Positions 52,509 through 61,212 of a DNA stretch of 64,000 bases are shown here, piece after piece; the first letter of the stretch is position 1; each line of letters begins with the position of its first letter. The notes beneath the pieces are model-generated. The model saw nothing but the letters and a program-made list of their open reading frames with translations. It searched no databases and had not been told where the DNA came from. Where the stretch lies: contig NZ_CADIKC010000001.1 of NCBI RefSeq assembly GCF_902859805.1, forward strand, positions 1,178,001 through 1,242,000, given 5' to 3'. The translations under genes were made by a program, and so were the position numbers. The DNA comes from Paraburkholderia sediminicola (lineage in GTDB: Bacteria; Pseudomonadota; Gammaproteobacteria; Burkholderiales; Burkholderiaceae).

Positions 52509-53792
52509 TTACGTGAATGGAGATCGCAAGACAATCGCGTCATCACGTTCGGGGCCCGTGGTAACCATCGACACCGGAATACCGACCTCCTGCTGAATCG
52601 CTTCAATTAGCGCCGCAGCCTCGCGGGGCAGATCGCTATAAGAGCGAATGCCCCGGGTCGAACCCTCCCAACCATCAAAGCGCTTGAGAACCGGCCGCAG
52701 GCGCTGCTGCTCGGCGTTAGTGGACGGCATGTAGTCGATGCGCTTCCCATCAAGCTCGTAACCTACGCACACGTAGATCGAATCGAAGCCATCGAGCACA
52801 TCCAGCTTGGTCAGCGCCAGCAGGTTGATGCCGGCGACCTTGCTGCTCTGCCGCAGTTGCACAGTGTCCAGCCAACCGCAGCGACGCGGGCGGCCGGTAT
52901 TGACTCCATACTCGCCACCGCGCTGTCTGAGCACGTCACCGAGTGTTCCCTCCACTTCGGACGTGAAAGGGCCTTCGCCAACACGCGTTGCATAGACCTT
53001 GCTGACGCCTAGTACCTGCCCCAGATGCGAAGGGGCGATGCCGGTGCCACTGGCTGCGCCAGCGGCCACGGTGCTCGACGACGTCACATAGGGATAGCTC
53101 CCCCAGTCCACGTCAAGCATCACGGCTTGCGAGCCTTCGAATACCGTGCGCTTGCCTGATGAATGGGCCTTGTCGAGTTGTTCCCAGACGCGTCCCACGA
53201 ACGGCAGGATTCTTGGCGCTATGGCAAGCAGGCCCCTCAACACCTGGTCTCGCTGGAAAGGTTCCAGACCGAGGCCGCGGAACCACGCGTTATGGTGCTC
53301 AAGCAATACGTCGAGCTTTTGAGCCAGCAGTTCCGGTTCAGCCAGATCGCAAACGCGCAAGCCTCGCCGCCCAACCTTGTCTTCGTATGCCGGACCGATG
53401 CCACGCAGCGTGGTGCCGAGCGGCTTGGCGCGCAAGCGTTCCTGAGCGGAGTCGATCGCGCGGTGGACCGGTAGGACAAGCGTAGCCGTCTCGGCGATCT
53501 GCAGCACCTCTGGCGTGACGCGGATGCCCAGCGCGGCCATGCGGTCAATCTCCGCGAGCAGCGCCTCGGGGTCAAGGGCGACGCCGTTACCGATCAGACC
53601 AAGTTTTCCGCGCACGATACCGCTGGGAAGCAGCGCCAGTTTGTAGGTTTGACCATTCACCACCAGCGTGTGACCGGCGTTGTGGCCACCGTTGTAACGG
53701 GCGACGATGTCCGCCTTCTCGGCAAGCCAATCGACAATCCGGCCTTTCCCCTCATCGCCCCACTGCGCGCCAATCACAACAACATTCGACAT
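52509..53792 (-). CDS. purA: Adenylosuccinate synthetase
   Basis: A 427-residue PurA that joins IMP and aspartate with GTP in AMP synthesis. The P-loop [20 protein letters not shown] contains catalytic Asp13, and NGGHNAGHT contains His41. [40 protein letters not shown] and [20 protein letters not shown] match the IMP and aspartate loops, so the enzyme should be active. The neighbours are an SDR gene and a divergent GcvA-like LysR, not the hfq-hflX-hflK-hflC-hisZ cluster usual in Burkholderiales. It may be a second, regulated paralogue. Confidence 0.93.
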   Translation of the reverse strand: MSNVVVIGAQWGDEGKGRIVDWLAEKADIVARYNGGHNAGHTLVVNGQTYKLALLPSGIVRGKLGLIGNGVALDPEALLAEIDRMAALGIRVTPEVLQIAETATLVLPVHRAIDSAQERLRAKPLGTTLRGIGPAYEDKVGRRGLRVCDLAEPELLAQKLDVLLEHHNAWFRGLGLEPFQRDQVLRGLLAIAPRILPFVGRVWEQLDKAHSSGKRTVFEGSQAVMLDVDWGSYPYVTSSSTVAAGAASGTGIAPSHLGQVLGVSKVYATRVGEGPFTSEVEGTLGDVLRQRGGEYGVNTGRPRRCGWLDTVQLRQSSKVAGINLLALTKLDVLDGFDSIYVCVGYELDGKRIDYMPSTNAEQQRLRPVLKRFDGWEGSTRGIRSYSDLPREAAALIEAIQQEVGIPVSMVTTGPERDDAIVLRSPFT

Positions 53793-53936
53793 ACGGTAGT
53801 CTTCCTGGTGACTTAATCAAACAGATCCATAACCCGATCTGCGGCCAACCAGCGCAATATATTGGACTACGGCCACCACGAAAATCGATATAAACTCATC
53901 AGATCTGTCAGGAAAACTCACATAGAGATTCGCCGC

Positions 53937-54836
53937 ATGCCACGTCGTCTGCCACCATTGAACGCATTGCGCGTATTCGAAGCCGCCGCCAGGCTCGAGA
54001 GCTTTTCAGCCGCAGCTGATGAGCTTTGCGTCACGCACGGGGCCGTTAGCCGGCAAGTGGGACAACTGGAGGCCTGGCTCGGACACAACCTGTTTGAACG
54101 CCGCGGCCGAAGGGTCGTGTTGACCGCGCCGGGGCGCGCTTACCTGTCGGAGATATCGGCGGCACTCGACCGCATCGCGCTGGCCACCAATGAACAGCTC
54201 CGGGTCACGCGACAGCAGATCATCAAAGTCAATGCGCCAACTACTTTCGCGTTGCGATGGCTATTGCCACAGCTTTCCAACTTCCAACTGACCAACCCGG
54301 CGGTGGAAATCCGGCTGACGACTTCGGACGAACCGATCGAAAGGCTACGCGACGAATGCGATGTGGCGATTCGCGGCGGCGAGCAGAAAGCGGCAGGGTA
54401 CGTGGTCAACGAATTTCTGTCGGAAGTCCGACTGCCGGTGTGCTCGCCCAAGGTGCTGGAATCTCATCCGATACACGATGTTTCAGACCTGGCGCATCAC
54501 ACCCTGCTGCACACGACGACCTATCCCGGCCTTTGGGCCGAATGGCTTGCGGCGTGCGGCAATCCTCGGCTTGCTGTACGCCATTCCCAGCAACTGGACC
54601 ACTTTTATTTGACCCTGCAGGCCGCCATTGATGGCTTGGGTATTGCGATGGGCCCGACCGCGCTTGTAGCGCTCGATGTCGAAGAGGGACGCCTCGTGTT
54701 TCCGTTCGACGGCCCAGCGTTGCCGGCATGGCGCTATTGCAGCTACGTCCACCATGCACGCCTTGAGGATCCTGCTATCAATACCTTTCTAACGTGGTTG
54801 CGTGAACTGGGGCATCGTTTCTCACGCAATGCATAG
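53937..54836 (+). CDS. GcvA-like LysR-family regulator
   Basis: A 299-residue LysR protein. The N-terminus RRLPPLNALRVFEAAARLES, then VTHGAVSRQVGQLEAWLGHN and LFERRGRRVVLT, is characteristic of the GcvA branch. The effector domain has FALRWLLPQLSNFQLTNPAV and ERLRDECDVAIRGG. ATG 53937 begins the signature; longer forms are atypical. It is divergent from purA across 144 bp and is its likely regulator, which would be unusual for a purine gene. Confidence 0.9.
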   Translation: MPRRLPPLNALRVFEAAARLESFSAAADELCVTHGAVSRQVGQLEAWLGHNLFERRGRRVVLTAPGRAYLSEISAALDRIALATNEQLRVTRQQIIKVNAPTTFALRWLLPQLSNFQLTNPAVEIRLTTSDEPIERLRDECDVAIRGGEQKAAGYVVNEFLSEVRLPVCSPKVLESHPIHDVSDLAHHTLLHTTTYPGLWAEWLAACGNPRLAVRHSQQLDHFYLTLQAAIDGLGIAMGPTALVALDVEEGRLVFPFDGPALPAWRYCSYVHHARLEDPAINTFLTWLRELGHRFSRNA

Positions 54837-55041
54837 CGAATGAAACTCAACGATCTGGGCGAAGATGCCGAACGACCGTTCCTGGCCGCGTGCCGCCTAC
54901 TTCACGAGATATCATTCCCGCGGCACGCAATGCGGCGACCTGCAGCAGACGACCACGAACTCAACCATCGTCCGAACCACCCTCTTCGAAACGACTGTTT
55001 TCAAACACCAACTGCTGCTCGTCCCAGATTGATATACGCGA

Positions 55042-55509
55042 TCAGAGGTCACGCGTGCGCGGAACGACAACCGCCTGGCCGTGCAGCTTACCGTCCGTGT
55101 CGAGAAGCTGCCACAGCGTGGCTTCCTCGATCATGAAGCGCTGGCCCGACTTGGTGATACGCACACCCTTGTAGCCCGCCTCGTAGCCGAGCCGCTGTAC
55201 GCGTGCGAGAAATTGCTGCCGCTCCTCGCGATTCGGAGCCTCGGCCGAGAGTCGGGACGGCAGTCGGGTGATTTCATCCCAGCTATATCCAAAGCGGCGC
55301 TGAGCGGCCTTGTTGCCGTATATAAAGAGTGGGTCGGGATCGGTGTTGTGCGCGAGTACCGCGAACGGGGCATGCTCGTAGAGCCATTCGGTAGCTTCGG
55401 TCACGGGCATGGCCTGTTGCACCAGCGGTCGACCAAGTAGCCGGGCATAGCTGTCTGCAAGGAGCTGATAGAAAGCTGGATCGCGGTAGAGGGGAATCAT
55501 CGGGAGCAT
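55042..55509 (-). CDS. MEKHLA-domain protein
   Basis: A 155-residue single-domain protein. The body (DPAFYQLLADSYARLLGRPL, WLYEHAPFAVLAHNTDPDPL, FIYGNKAAQRRFGYSWDEIT, RLPSRLSAEAPNREERQQFL) matches the MEKHLA domain, a PAS-related ligand-binding module. The C-terminal strand motif (KGVRITKSGQRFMIEEATLW) is PAS-like. The start is uncertain: ATG 55509 is used; alternatives at 55563 and 55500 lack better ribosome sites. Stand-alone MEKHLA proteins have no established function. A degenerate repeat trace (GAACGACCGTTCCTGGCCG) lies between it and the LysR gene. Confidence 0.75.
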   Translation of the reverse strand: MLPMIPLYRDPAFYQLLADSYARLLGRPLVQQAMPVTEATEWLYEHAPFAVLAHNTDPDPLFIYGNKAAQRRFGYSWDEITRLPSRLSAEAPNREERQQFLARVQRLGYEAGYKGVRITKSGQRFMIEEATLWQLLDTDGKLHGQAVVVPRTRDL

Positions 55510-55624
55510 TTCGACGGAGATCGTGGAGTCTGTGCGACTGCGATGGCGCTCACGATACAGCATTGTCAGTGAAGGTTTCCACCTCTCGAACCGTCCAGTT
55601 TCCTGACGTCATCTCTCACCAAAA

Positions 55625-56602
55625 TCATGCTCTCCTCTTATAGAGCGCCTTCAACTGCGACAACTCTTCCATAAATTGATTCTTAAGTTCCTGCGGCCCT
55701 ACGATTTTCAAATTCGATCCGTATTCCAGCAGCTTCCGGGCGCCGTGCTCGATGGATTCGATAGGCATCAAAAACTCTTTCCATCCTGATGGCACCTCCG
55801 CACTACCCGCACCCCGCAAAACTGGAGCGGTTTTAATACGTGCGTTGGCCAACCAGTTCTCACCACGCGGCGACACGGCGATATGTGCCGTCAGCCGATA
55901 AAGATCAGTCTCGTACCGGTTCATGGCGTCACGCCAGTGCTTCACCAGATCAAATCGCGCCGGACGCTTGAAACGACGGCGGGAGGACTTGAGTTCACTA
56001 ATATTCGCCAGCCGAAAGGTCAGCGCGCCGGGCTTGCCCACCATCTTGGCAATCAGGTACCAGGTACCTCCCTTGAGCACCAAACCGAGCGGCTCAAGTT
56101 CGCGGCGAGACAAACCACGCCAACTCTCGTACTTCACTTCGATACGGTACGAGCCCCAAACGGCATTGGCGACTTCACGCAAAAATAACGGCGTTTCTTG
56201 CGCACGATACCAATCCACAGTGTCGATGTGCAGTCGGCTGGCGACACGATCAGCCTGCTCACGCGAGTCCGGCGGCAGACTGGCGATCATCTTTAGCCGC
56301 GCCGAGGTTGCCATGCCATCCAAGCCCAGTTCTGTCGCGGGCCCAGGCAAACCTGCCAGAAACAGCGCGTGCGCTTCGTGCTCCGTGAGCCCTGTGAGAT
56401 CGGTACTCCAACCCTCGCGCAATTGAAATCCCCCATTGCGACCTCGATCTCCCCAAATGGGCACGCCAGCAGTGGAGAGCTGATCGATATCGCGCAAGAT
56501 CGTGCGCTCGGAAACCTCCAGTGCTTCTGCCAATGCCGGTGCGGTCATACGCCCGCGCGCTTGCAGCATCATCATGATCGACAAAAGGCGGCTGGCTTTC
56601 AT
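55625..56602 (-). CDS. YafY/WYL-family transcriptional regulator
   Basis: A 325-residue regulator. The N-terminal winged helix (SRLLSIMMMLQARGRMTAPA, LAEALEVSERTILRDIDQLS, AGVPIWGDRGRNGGFQLREG) is followed by a WYL domain (GSYRIEVKYESWRGLSRREL, EPLGLVLKGGTWYLIAKMVG) and a C-terminal extension. WYL domains sense ligands, often nucleic-acid or small effectors. AGGTG before ATG 56602 is preferred over a GTG three codons upstream. It is divergent from the glutathione transferase gene across a perfect palindrome, so it probably controls that gene and itself. Confidence 0.9.
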   Translation of the reverse strand: MKASRLLSIMMMLQARGRMTAPALAEALEVSERTILRDIDQLSTAGVPIWGDRGRNGGFQLREGWSTDLTGLTEHEAHALFLAGLPGPATELGLDGMATSARLKMIASLPPDSREQADRVASRLHIDTVDWYRAQETPLFLREVANAVWGSYRIEVKYESWRGLSRRELEPLGLVLKGGTWYLIAKMVGKPGALTFRLANISELKSSRRRFKRPARFDLVKHWRDAMNRYETDLYRLTAHIAVSPRGENWLANARIKTAPVLRGAGSAEVPSGWKEFLMPIESIEHGARKLLEYGSNLKIVGPQELKNQFMEELSQLKALYKRRA

Positions 56603-56624
56603 AAACGACACCTACCTGAAAAAT

Positions 56625-56645
56625 ACATGACATAAGGTGTCATGT
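56625..56645. promoter_or_regulatory. Perfect palindrome between WYL regulator and GST gene
   Basis: ACATGACA (56625-56632), spacer TAAGG, TGTCATGT (56638-56645). It lies just upstream of the regulator's ATG (56602) and within the shared promoter region of the divergent genes, an ideal autoregulatory operator. Confidence 0.65.
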
Positions 56646-56797
56646 TAACGGACTTATTATCTGCCACATCCCTAATCTGCTCGATCAATGCGAAGTGATC
56701 GTGGAAGACGGATAGCATTATCGTTGCCGATAGATATCAAGGCGAACCCCGAAGCCAATCAGGGTTGCGCCGCATGAAATCAATTGAAGAGAGACAA

Positions 56798-57505
56798 ATG
56801 AAAATAATTTCCGGACCGCTGAGCATGTTCGGCGCCAAGGTCGAGATCGCGGCGCACGAGAAGGGCATCGACTTCGAACGGGTGATGGCTCCGTTTGACC
56901 AGTTGCGCGGTTACAACCCCAAACATCCGGATGTATTGCGAGTCAATCCGAAACGTCAGGTGCCGGTACTGATAGACGGCGACCTGGAGATTTTCGATTC
57001 CACGCAAATATTTGAGTATCTAGAAGACCTGAAGCCCAATCCTGCCTTATGGCCCGCGCATCCAAAGGCGCGCGCCATCGCGCGTCAGCTCGAACACTGC
57101 AGCGATGAAATCTATTTCCCCCACATTATCCGACTGATGGGTCTTGAAGATGCGCCGGACGATCTTGCGGCGCAGACTGCGCGCAACGAAGCGTTTCAAT
57201 ACTATCGGCGCATGGAACGCGTTCTTGCGAATCGAGAATTTCTGGCCGAGACCTATTCCTATGCCGACATCGCGTTTTACATGGCGCAGTTGTTCGGCGC
57301 GCGCAAGGGCGCGCCCATGACAGGAGAAACGCCCAACCTGCTGGCCTGGCGTGAACGGATGACAGCACGTCCTGCCGTGCGAAAAGTTGCCGGTGCTATG
57401 GCGGGATATCTTGCCTCGATTGGAAATGCGGTCCCCGATTTCCTCCAAGGACTTAACCGGCAGCCTGTTGAAAAACCTCGTGCTATTCAGGGCGTCCAGC
57501 GATAA
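56798..57505 (+). CDS. Glutathione S-transferase family protein
   Basis: A 235-residue GST. The N-terminal thioredoxin-like domain (GPLSMFGAKVEIAAHEKGID, VNPKRQVPVLIDGDLEIFDS, with the Pro and Asp-Ser glutathione-binding motif) is followed by the helical domain (LANREFLAETYSYADIAFYM). Transferases like this conjugate or reduce electrophiles; the substrate is unknown. ATG 56798 follows AGAGAGAC; an ATG 24 bp upstream is the alternative. The C-terminal ~20 residues (NRQPVEKPRAIQGVQR) look like an added tail, and its 3' end overlaps the convergent propeller gene by 19 bp. Confidence 0.88.
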   Translation: MKIISGPLSMFGAKVEIAAHEKGIDFERVMAPFDQLRGYNPKHPDVLRVNPKRQVPVLIDGDLEIFDSTQIFEYLEDLKPNPALWPAHPKARAIARQLEHCSDEIYFPHIIRLMGLEDAPDDLAAQTARNEAFQYYRRMERVLANREFLAETYSYADIAFYMAQLFGARKGAPMTGETPNLLAWRERMTARPAVRKVAGAMAGYLASIGNAVPDFLQGLNRQPVEKPRAIQGVQR

Positions 57506-59427
57506 ACAGTAATACTGGACCCCTTAACGTTGTTCTTCGTAACCACGTACTCGCCCGTCGATCGAAGGTATGCCCTTACGCCGTACATCGAATCGATTGC
57601 GCTGCTGGCATCGACGGTAGCGGTACTGGTGTTGACCAGCGTGGTGTCGAGGTTGCCTGTAGCGAGATTGAAGGCGTCGATGTTCGGCAACGCTTGCCCG
57701 GTGCCGAACCAGTAGCCGACGAAGAGATAGCTGCCGGCCGCGTCAATCGACTTGGCGCCGACATGAGGGAGCTTGATCACCGGATTAGGCGTCGTGGTAT
57801 TGCCCGCGCTCCAGCCGTGATACACCTCGATCCGCGTGCCTATCGCCGTCCAGTCCGTACCCCCAACAACGCCCTGTCCGAGAATCATGGTGTCGCTGTC
57901 CGCGAGGTAGACGATGCGCGTCAACGGCTTGATGCTATCGGGAATGCGGATGGGAATACCGGGTCCCCATGTTGGCTTGCCGCTGGCGTCGAAGCCGATC
58001 AACGGGTAGTGGTAGATGTAACCGGTCTTGTCGAGGCCGGCCCACACGCCCCCTTTGCTGTCGATGCAGAATCCGTCCCTGACCGATGCGGTCGTCTTGA
58101 ACGCCGGACCGGGAAGCGTGGCGTCCGGTATTGCAATGTAGCCATTCGCCGCATTGAAGTGGAAGAAGTAGTAGATATCGGGATTCTGGCCCGACGCCAC
58201 GAGAATCCGGTTGGCGCCGACAGTGGCAAGTTGACCGAAGTGCTCATCCCGTGAGCGATCGTCAATGTTGATGCGTGGATCGGATGGATAGGCGATCGGA
58301 TCGACCGTGTTCGCTACGAACGTACCCCCAGCGGTGCCTGTATAGATGTTGGTGCCGCCATAGAAGTAGAGGCCGTCAGTACCCGGGTCCGGAGCGGCAA
58401 TCCCCTCAAAGTTGAGAGACTGAAACTTCCATTGCAGGCGACCCGAACTGTTGTAGGAGTGAATATCGGTGCCGCCGTCGCGGCCGAGGTCCCAGCTTCC
58501 GCCCCACGGGTTGTTGAGCACATAGAGGTTGCCCGCGGTGTCCTTGCCGATGCCAACGACGCGAGTGAAGCGCTTGTCACCCACCTGCCCTTTGATGCCC
58601 GTCGTGGTGTCGAGATAACCGCCCTGAATGCCGAACGTACCGGCCAGCGTCGGCGTACCCGAGACCTTGTAGCGCTTGATGTTCATGTCAGGACCTTCGT
58701 CGCCAACCATGAGCTGCCCCGACGACGCATCGAAAAAGAGCGACGATGGCAGCGACCCACCTGGCATACGGATGGTGTTCAACAGGGCGCCCGTCGGACT
58801 GAACCCGACGATCGAACCCTCACTCTTCTGTGCGACCCAGACGTTGCCTGCGCCATCCAGTGCGAGAGCGCCCGGGCCCGTAATGTTGATGTCCCGCTGC
58901 CAGACACCGGCGGTCGTGAAGATCCGGACACGATTGCCGTAGAAGTCGCTCGCGTAGAGGAGCGTGCCCGCCGTGGCGAGTCCAGTGACAACATCGACCC
59001 GAGGCTGGTTGCTTAACGCAGTGATCTGAATCAATAGATCACGAGCCTTGGTGGTGCGGTTGTATCGTCCCACTGCACCACTTCCATAGGTCCCACCAGG
59101 CTGCAGTGCCACGAAGATCGACGTCGCGTTGCCCGTGATCGCGCTGCCCTGAAACTCGCCGTGCGCGCCCATCGAGCCGAGGCTCTTGCCGGCCTGATAG
59201 ATAGCGACGCCGCCCTCGTACTCGTCCCACATGGAGGCCGTATAGATGACGCCTTCGGGCGCGACCCACATGGAACGCGCAGTGTTACCCACGTGGGCTG
59301 CGAGGGTGCCATAGGTGTTCGCCAGCCAGTCCGTGGTGTTTTCCGCCTGACACGCCGGCGCAATTGTTGCGATGGTGGCGATCGCTGCGGCGAGCAGCAC
59401 AGCATGAATTCGTTTTTTTTCAATCAT
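57487..59427 (-). CDS. Large secreted beta-propeller-like protein
   Basis: A 646-residue exported protein. A Sec signal (RIHAVLLAAAIATIATIAP, cleavage near CQA-E) is followed by many short repeats of NHL/SMP-30-like beta-propeller type, for example GALALDGAGNVWVAQKSEGS, VVGIGKDTAGNLYVLNNPWG, RDGFCIDSKGGVWAGLDKTG. These folds bind ligands or act as lactonases or scaffolds. No enzyme motif is obvious. GGAGAGCATC before ATG 59427 supports the start. It converges on the GST gene with a 19-bp overlap. I do not recognise a specific family. Confidence 0.8.
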   Translation of the reverse strand: MIEKKRIHAVLLAAAIATIATIAPACQAENTTDWLANTYGTLAAHVGNTARSMWVAPEGVIYTASMWDEYEGGVAIYQAGKSLGSMGAHGEFQGSAITGNATSIFVALQPGGTYGSGAVGRYNRTTKARDLLIQITALSNQPRVDVVTGLATAGTLLYASDFYGNRVRIFTTAGVWQRDINITGPGALALDGAGNVWVAQKSEGSIVGFSPTGALLNTIRMPGGSLPSSLFFDASSGQLMVGDEGPDMNIKRYKVSGTPTLAGTFGIQGGYLDTTTGIKGQVGDKRFTRVVGIGKDTAGNLYVLNNPWGGSWDLGRDGGTDIHSYNSSGRLQWKFQSLNFEGIAAPDPGTDGLYFYGGTNIYTGTAGGTFVANTVDPIAYPSDPRINIDDRSRDEHFGQLATVGANRILVASGQNPDIYYFFHFNAANGYIAIPDATLPGPAFKTTASVRDGFCIDSKGGVWAGLDKTGYIYHYPLIGFDASGKPTWGPGIPIRIPDSIKPLTRIVYLADSDTMILGQGVVGGTDWTAIGTRIEVYHGWSAGNTTTPNPVIKLPHVGAKSIDAAGSYLFVGYWFGTGQALPNIDAFNLATGNLDTTLVNTSTATVDASSAIDSMYGVRAYLRSTGEYVVTKNNVKGSSITVYRWTP

Positions 59428-59695
59428 GACTGATGCTCTCCAGAACGTAGTGATCATTCACGTGAATACTCGGCCAGTCAGATTTCAAATTCATGATCGG
59501 TGACCCACGTATGACCATATGCAACGCATTGCGCCTTTACAAGCCGCACTGCGACTTTGCATGCGGGCATGAATTGATCTCCCCTCTCCTTCTCGCGCAA
59601 CAGGTAATATTTCGCCTTATCCTGGCGTATCGCTATGCATAGCGAATGAATCAGGGCGTTTTGACCGTTACCAAAAAAACATAGGGGTGGAGTCA

Positions 59696-60235
59696 ATGAA
59701 TCGAAAAGAAATCAAAGCTCAGGTCGTGCAGCTTCTGTCGGATGGGGTTGCGAAATCCGAAGTGTTCACCAGGTTGACGGGACAAGGCGTCAAAGATCGT
59801 CTGCTTGCATATTTCATCGCTGCGCATGCAGATCCTGAACGATGTCGTACAAACCGCGGCCATTTGATCGTCGTTCGGGTTATCGCGTGGCTGCAGGTGC
59901 TTGTTGGTTTGTTGGCGGGATATGCCGTCGGCAGCGAGATATCCGCGGTGGCGGGGTTGATCGTCGCAGCGATCGCTGTGGCGATTTCCCTGTTGTTCGT
60001 CTGGGGTTTTACGAAGAACAATGTCGGCGCCTACAACGCCTATCTGATCCTGGCGATTACGCAATTGCCAAGGCAGTTCACGGACTTTGCGGAACATCCA
60101 GAGTCGACGTTGATTGGTTGTCTGATCGGTGTGGGGTTGTTCGCCTACATCTGGTACGTCAGAACCCGGATCTTTCCAGATTTCAATTTCATTGCACCTA
60201 AAAAATTGAATGGGAAGTACGTCTTCTCGGAGTAA
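59696..60235 (+). CDS. Hypothetical membrane protein
   Basis: A 179-residue protein. Residues 1-50 are soluble and helical (VVQLLSDGVAKSEVFTRLTG). Four hydrophobic segments follow: VVRVIAWLQVLVGLLAGYAV, AVAGLIVAAIAVAISLLFVW, a short one near AYLILAITQLP, and LIGCLIGVGLFAYIWYV. GGGGTGGAG before ATG 59696 gives strong start support. A terminator-like hairpin lies 30 bp after the stop. In the gap before it, a 30-residue minus-strand frame (59478-59570) has a strong GGAGAGGGGAG but no known family. Confidence 0.7.
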   Translation: MNRKEIKAQVVQLLSDGVAKSEVFTRLTGQGVKDRLLAYFIAAHADPERCRTNRGHLIVVRVIAWLQVLVGLLAGYAVGSEISAVAGLIVAAIAVAISLLFVWGFTKNNVGAYNAYLILAITQLPRQFTDFAEHPESTLIGCLIGVGLFAYIWYVRTRIFPDFNFIAPKKLNGKYVFSE

Positions 60236-60264
60236 CCCATCGGGTAGTAACAGTAACCGCGAGA

Positions 60265-60284
60265 CGCCGTCTTTTTGGACGGCG
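60265..60284 (+). terminator. Terminator-like hairpin
   Basis: CGCCGTC (60265-60271), loop TTTTTG, GACGGCG (60278-60284): a perfect 7-bp stem 30 bp after the membrane-protein stop codon, followed by AAATTTC rather than a long T-run. Confidence 0.4.
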
Positions 60285-60397
60285 AAATTTCTACCGATAT
60301 GTGACGCGTTTTATTCGTCCCGGAACGGTTGATTTTGCAAATGGTCGAATTCGATTCGCGCCTGTTCAACCCGAATCCGTCAACACGAGGGGTAGAC

Positions 60398-61072
60398 ATG
60401 AAAGCAATCGAAAGCAAGCGCTCTTCCATGCATATTGGCTCGCGGGCGGCCGCGTGCCTGCTGGCAGCGGGATTTGCCGCTTCAACCAGTTCCGCGGCCG
60501 GTGCTGAGTCCGCCCTTCTGCCTCAGGATGCGCCGCACTACAGGACCGGAGACAGTTGGACCTATCTGTGGTCCGACCTGCTGTCTGGAAAGAGTAAGAC
60601 CATCACGCAAACCGTGACGTCCGTCAATGCGGATGGGAGTGCATCTCTTCAGATAGGATCCGGAAGCGGGCACGTAGAGCTGACCTCTGAAGCAAACGTG
60701 ATTCCCAATGCAGCCGCCCAGCACGCCTGCGGTATCGCGCTTCATTTTCCGCTGCGAGCCGGAACGCGCTATGAGGCGGACTGCCAGGCCGCCGGCGAAG
60801 CGAGCACGACTGTGCTGCGGCGCGCCCAGTGCGAAGTGCAAGGTGTTGAGGAGATCAAGACAAGGGCAGGCTCATTCTCCGCGATCAAGATCAGGATGAC
60901 GGGAGTCTGGTCGCCGCAATCTGGCTTTGGGGGTGGACCGATGGAGGAGACATTGTGGTATGCCCCGGCCGCCAAGCGTATTGTCCGCGAGGAGTTTCAA
61001 GGCCGTATGGCAGGAAAGGGTGCGCCTGCGACGACCGCAACTGAGTTGGTGCGTTACGCGGTGAAACCGTAG
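60398..61072 (+). CDS. Secreted hypothetical protein
   Basis: A 224-residue protein with a signal-like N-terminus (SRAAACLLAAGFAASTSSAA, cleavage near AGA-E). The mature region is beta-rich (YRTGDSWTYLWSDLLSGKSK, TQTVTSVNADGSASLQIGSG, FSAIKIRMTGVWSPQSGFGG, EETLWYAPAAKRIVREEFQG). This resembles periplasmic proteins of unknown function with an N-terminal lipocalin-like sheet; no family assigned. AGGGGTAG precedes ATG 60398. It follows the hairpin, so it is probably transcribed separately. Confidence 0.7.
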   Translation: MKAIESKRSSMHIGSRAAACLLAAGFAASTSSAAGAESALLPQDAPHYRTGDSWTYLWSDLLSGKSKTITQTVTSVNADGSASLQIGSGSGHVELTSEANVIPNAAAQHACGIALHFPLRAGTRYEADCQAAGEASTTVLRRAQCEVQGVEEIKTRAGSFSAIKIRMTGVWSPQSGFGGGPMEETLWYAPAAKRIVREEFQGRMAGKGAPATTATELVRYAVKP

Positions 61073-61212
61073 CCTCGGTTGTGCGCACAACTCCGCCCCC
61101 AATCCCGTGCGGTTCCTTCGACGCTTCGTGACTGGCAAGACAGTCTCACGATGCGACGGCCGGTAGCCACGTGTCGGACTGGAATCTGGACGTCTCCGCA
61201 TCGGGCGCGTTG

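Noticed and set aside
59478..59570. 30-residue peptide gene with a strong ribosome-site-like sequence
   Set aside because: GGAGAGGGGAG precedes the ATG, but the peptide has no known family and one purine-rich stretch is weak evidence; mentioned only as a possibility.
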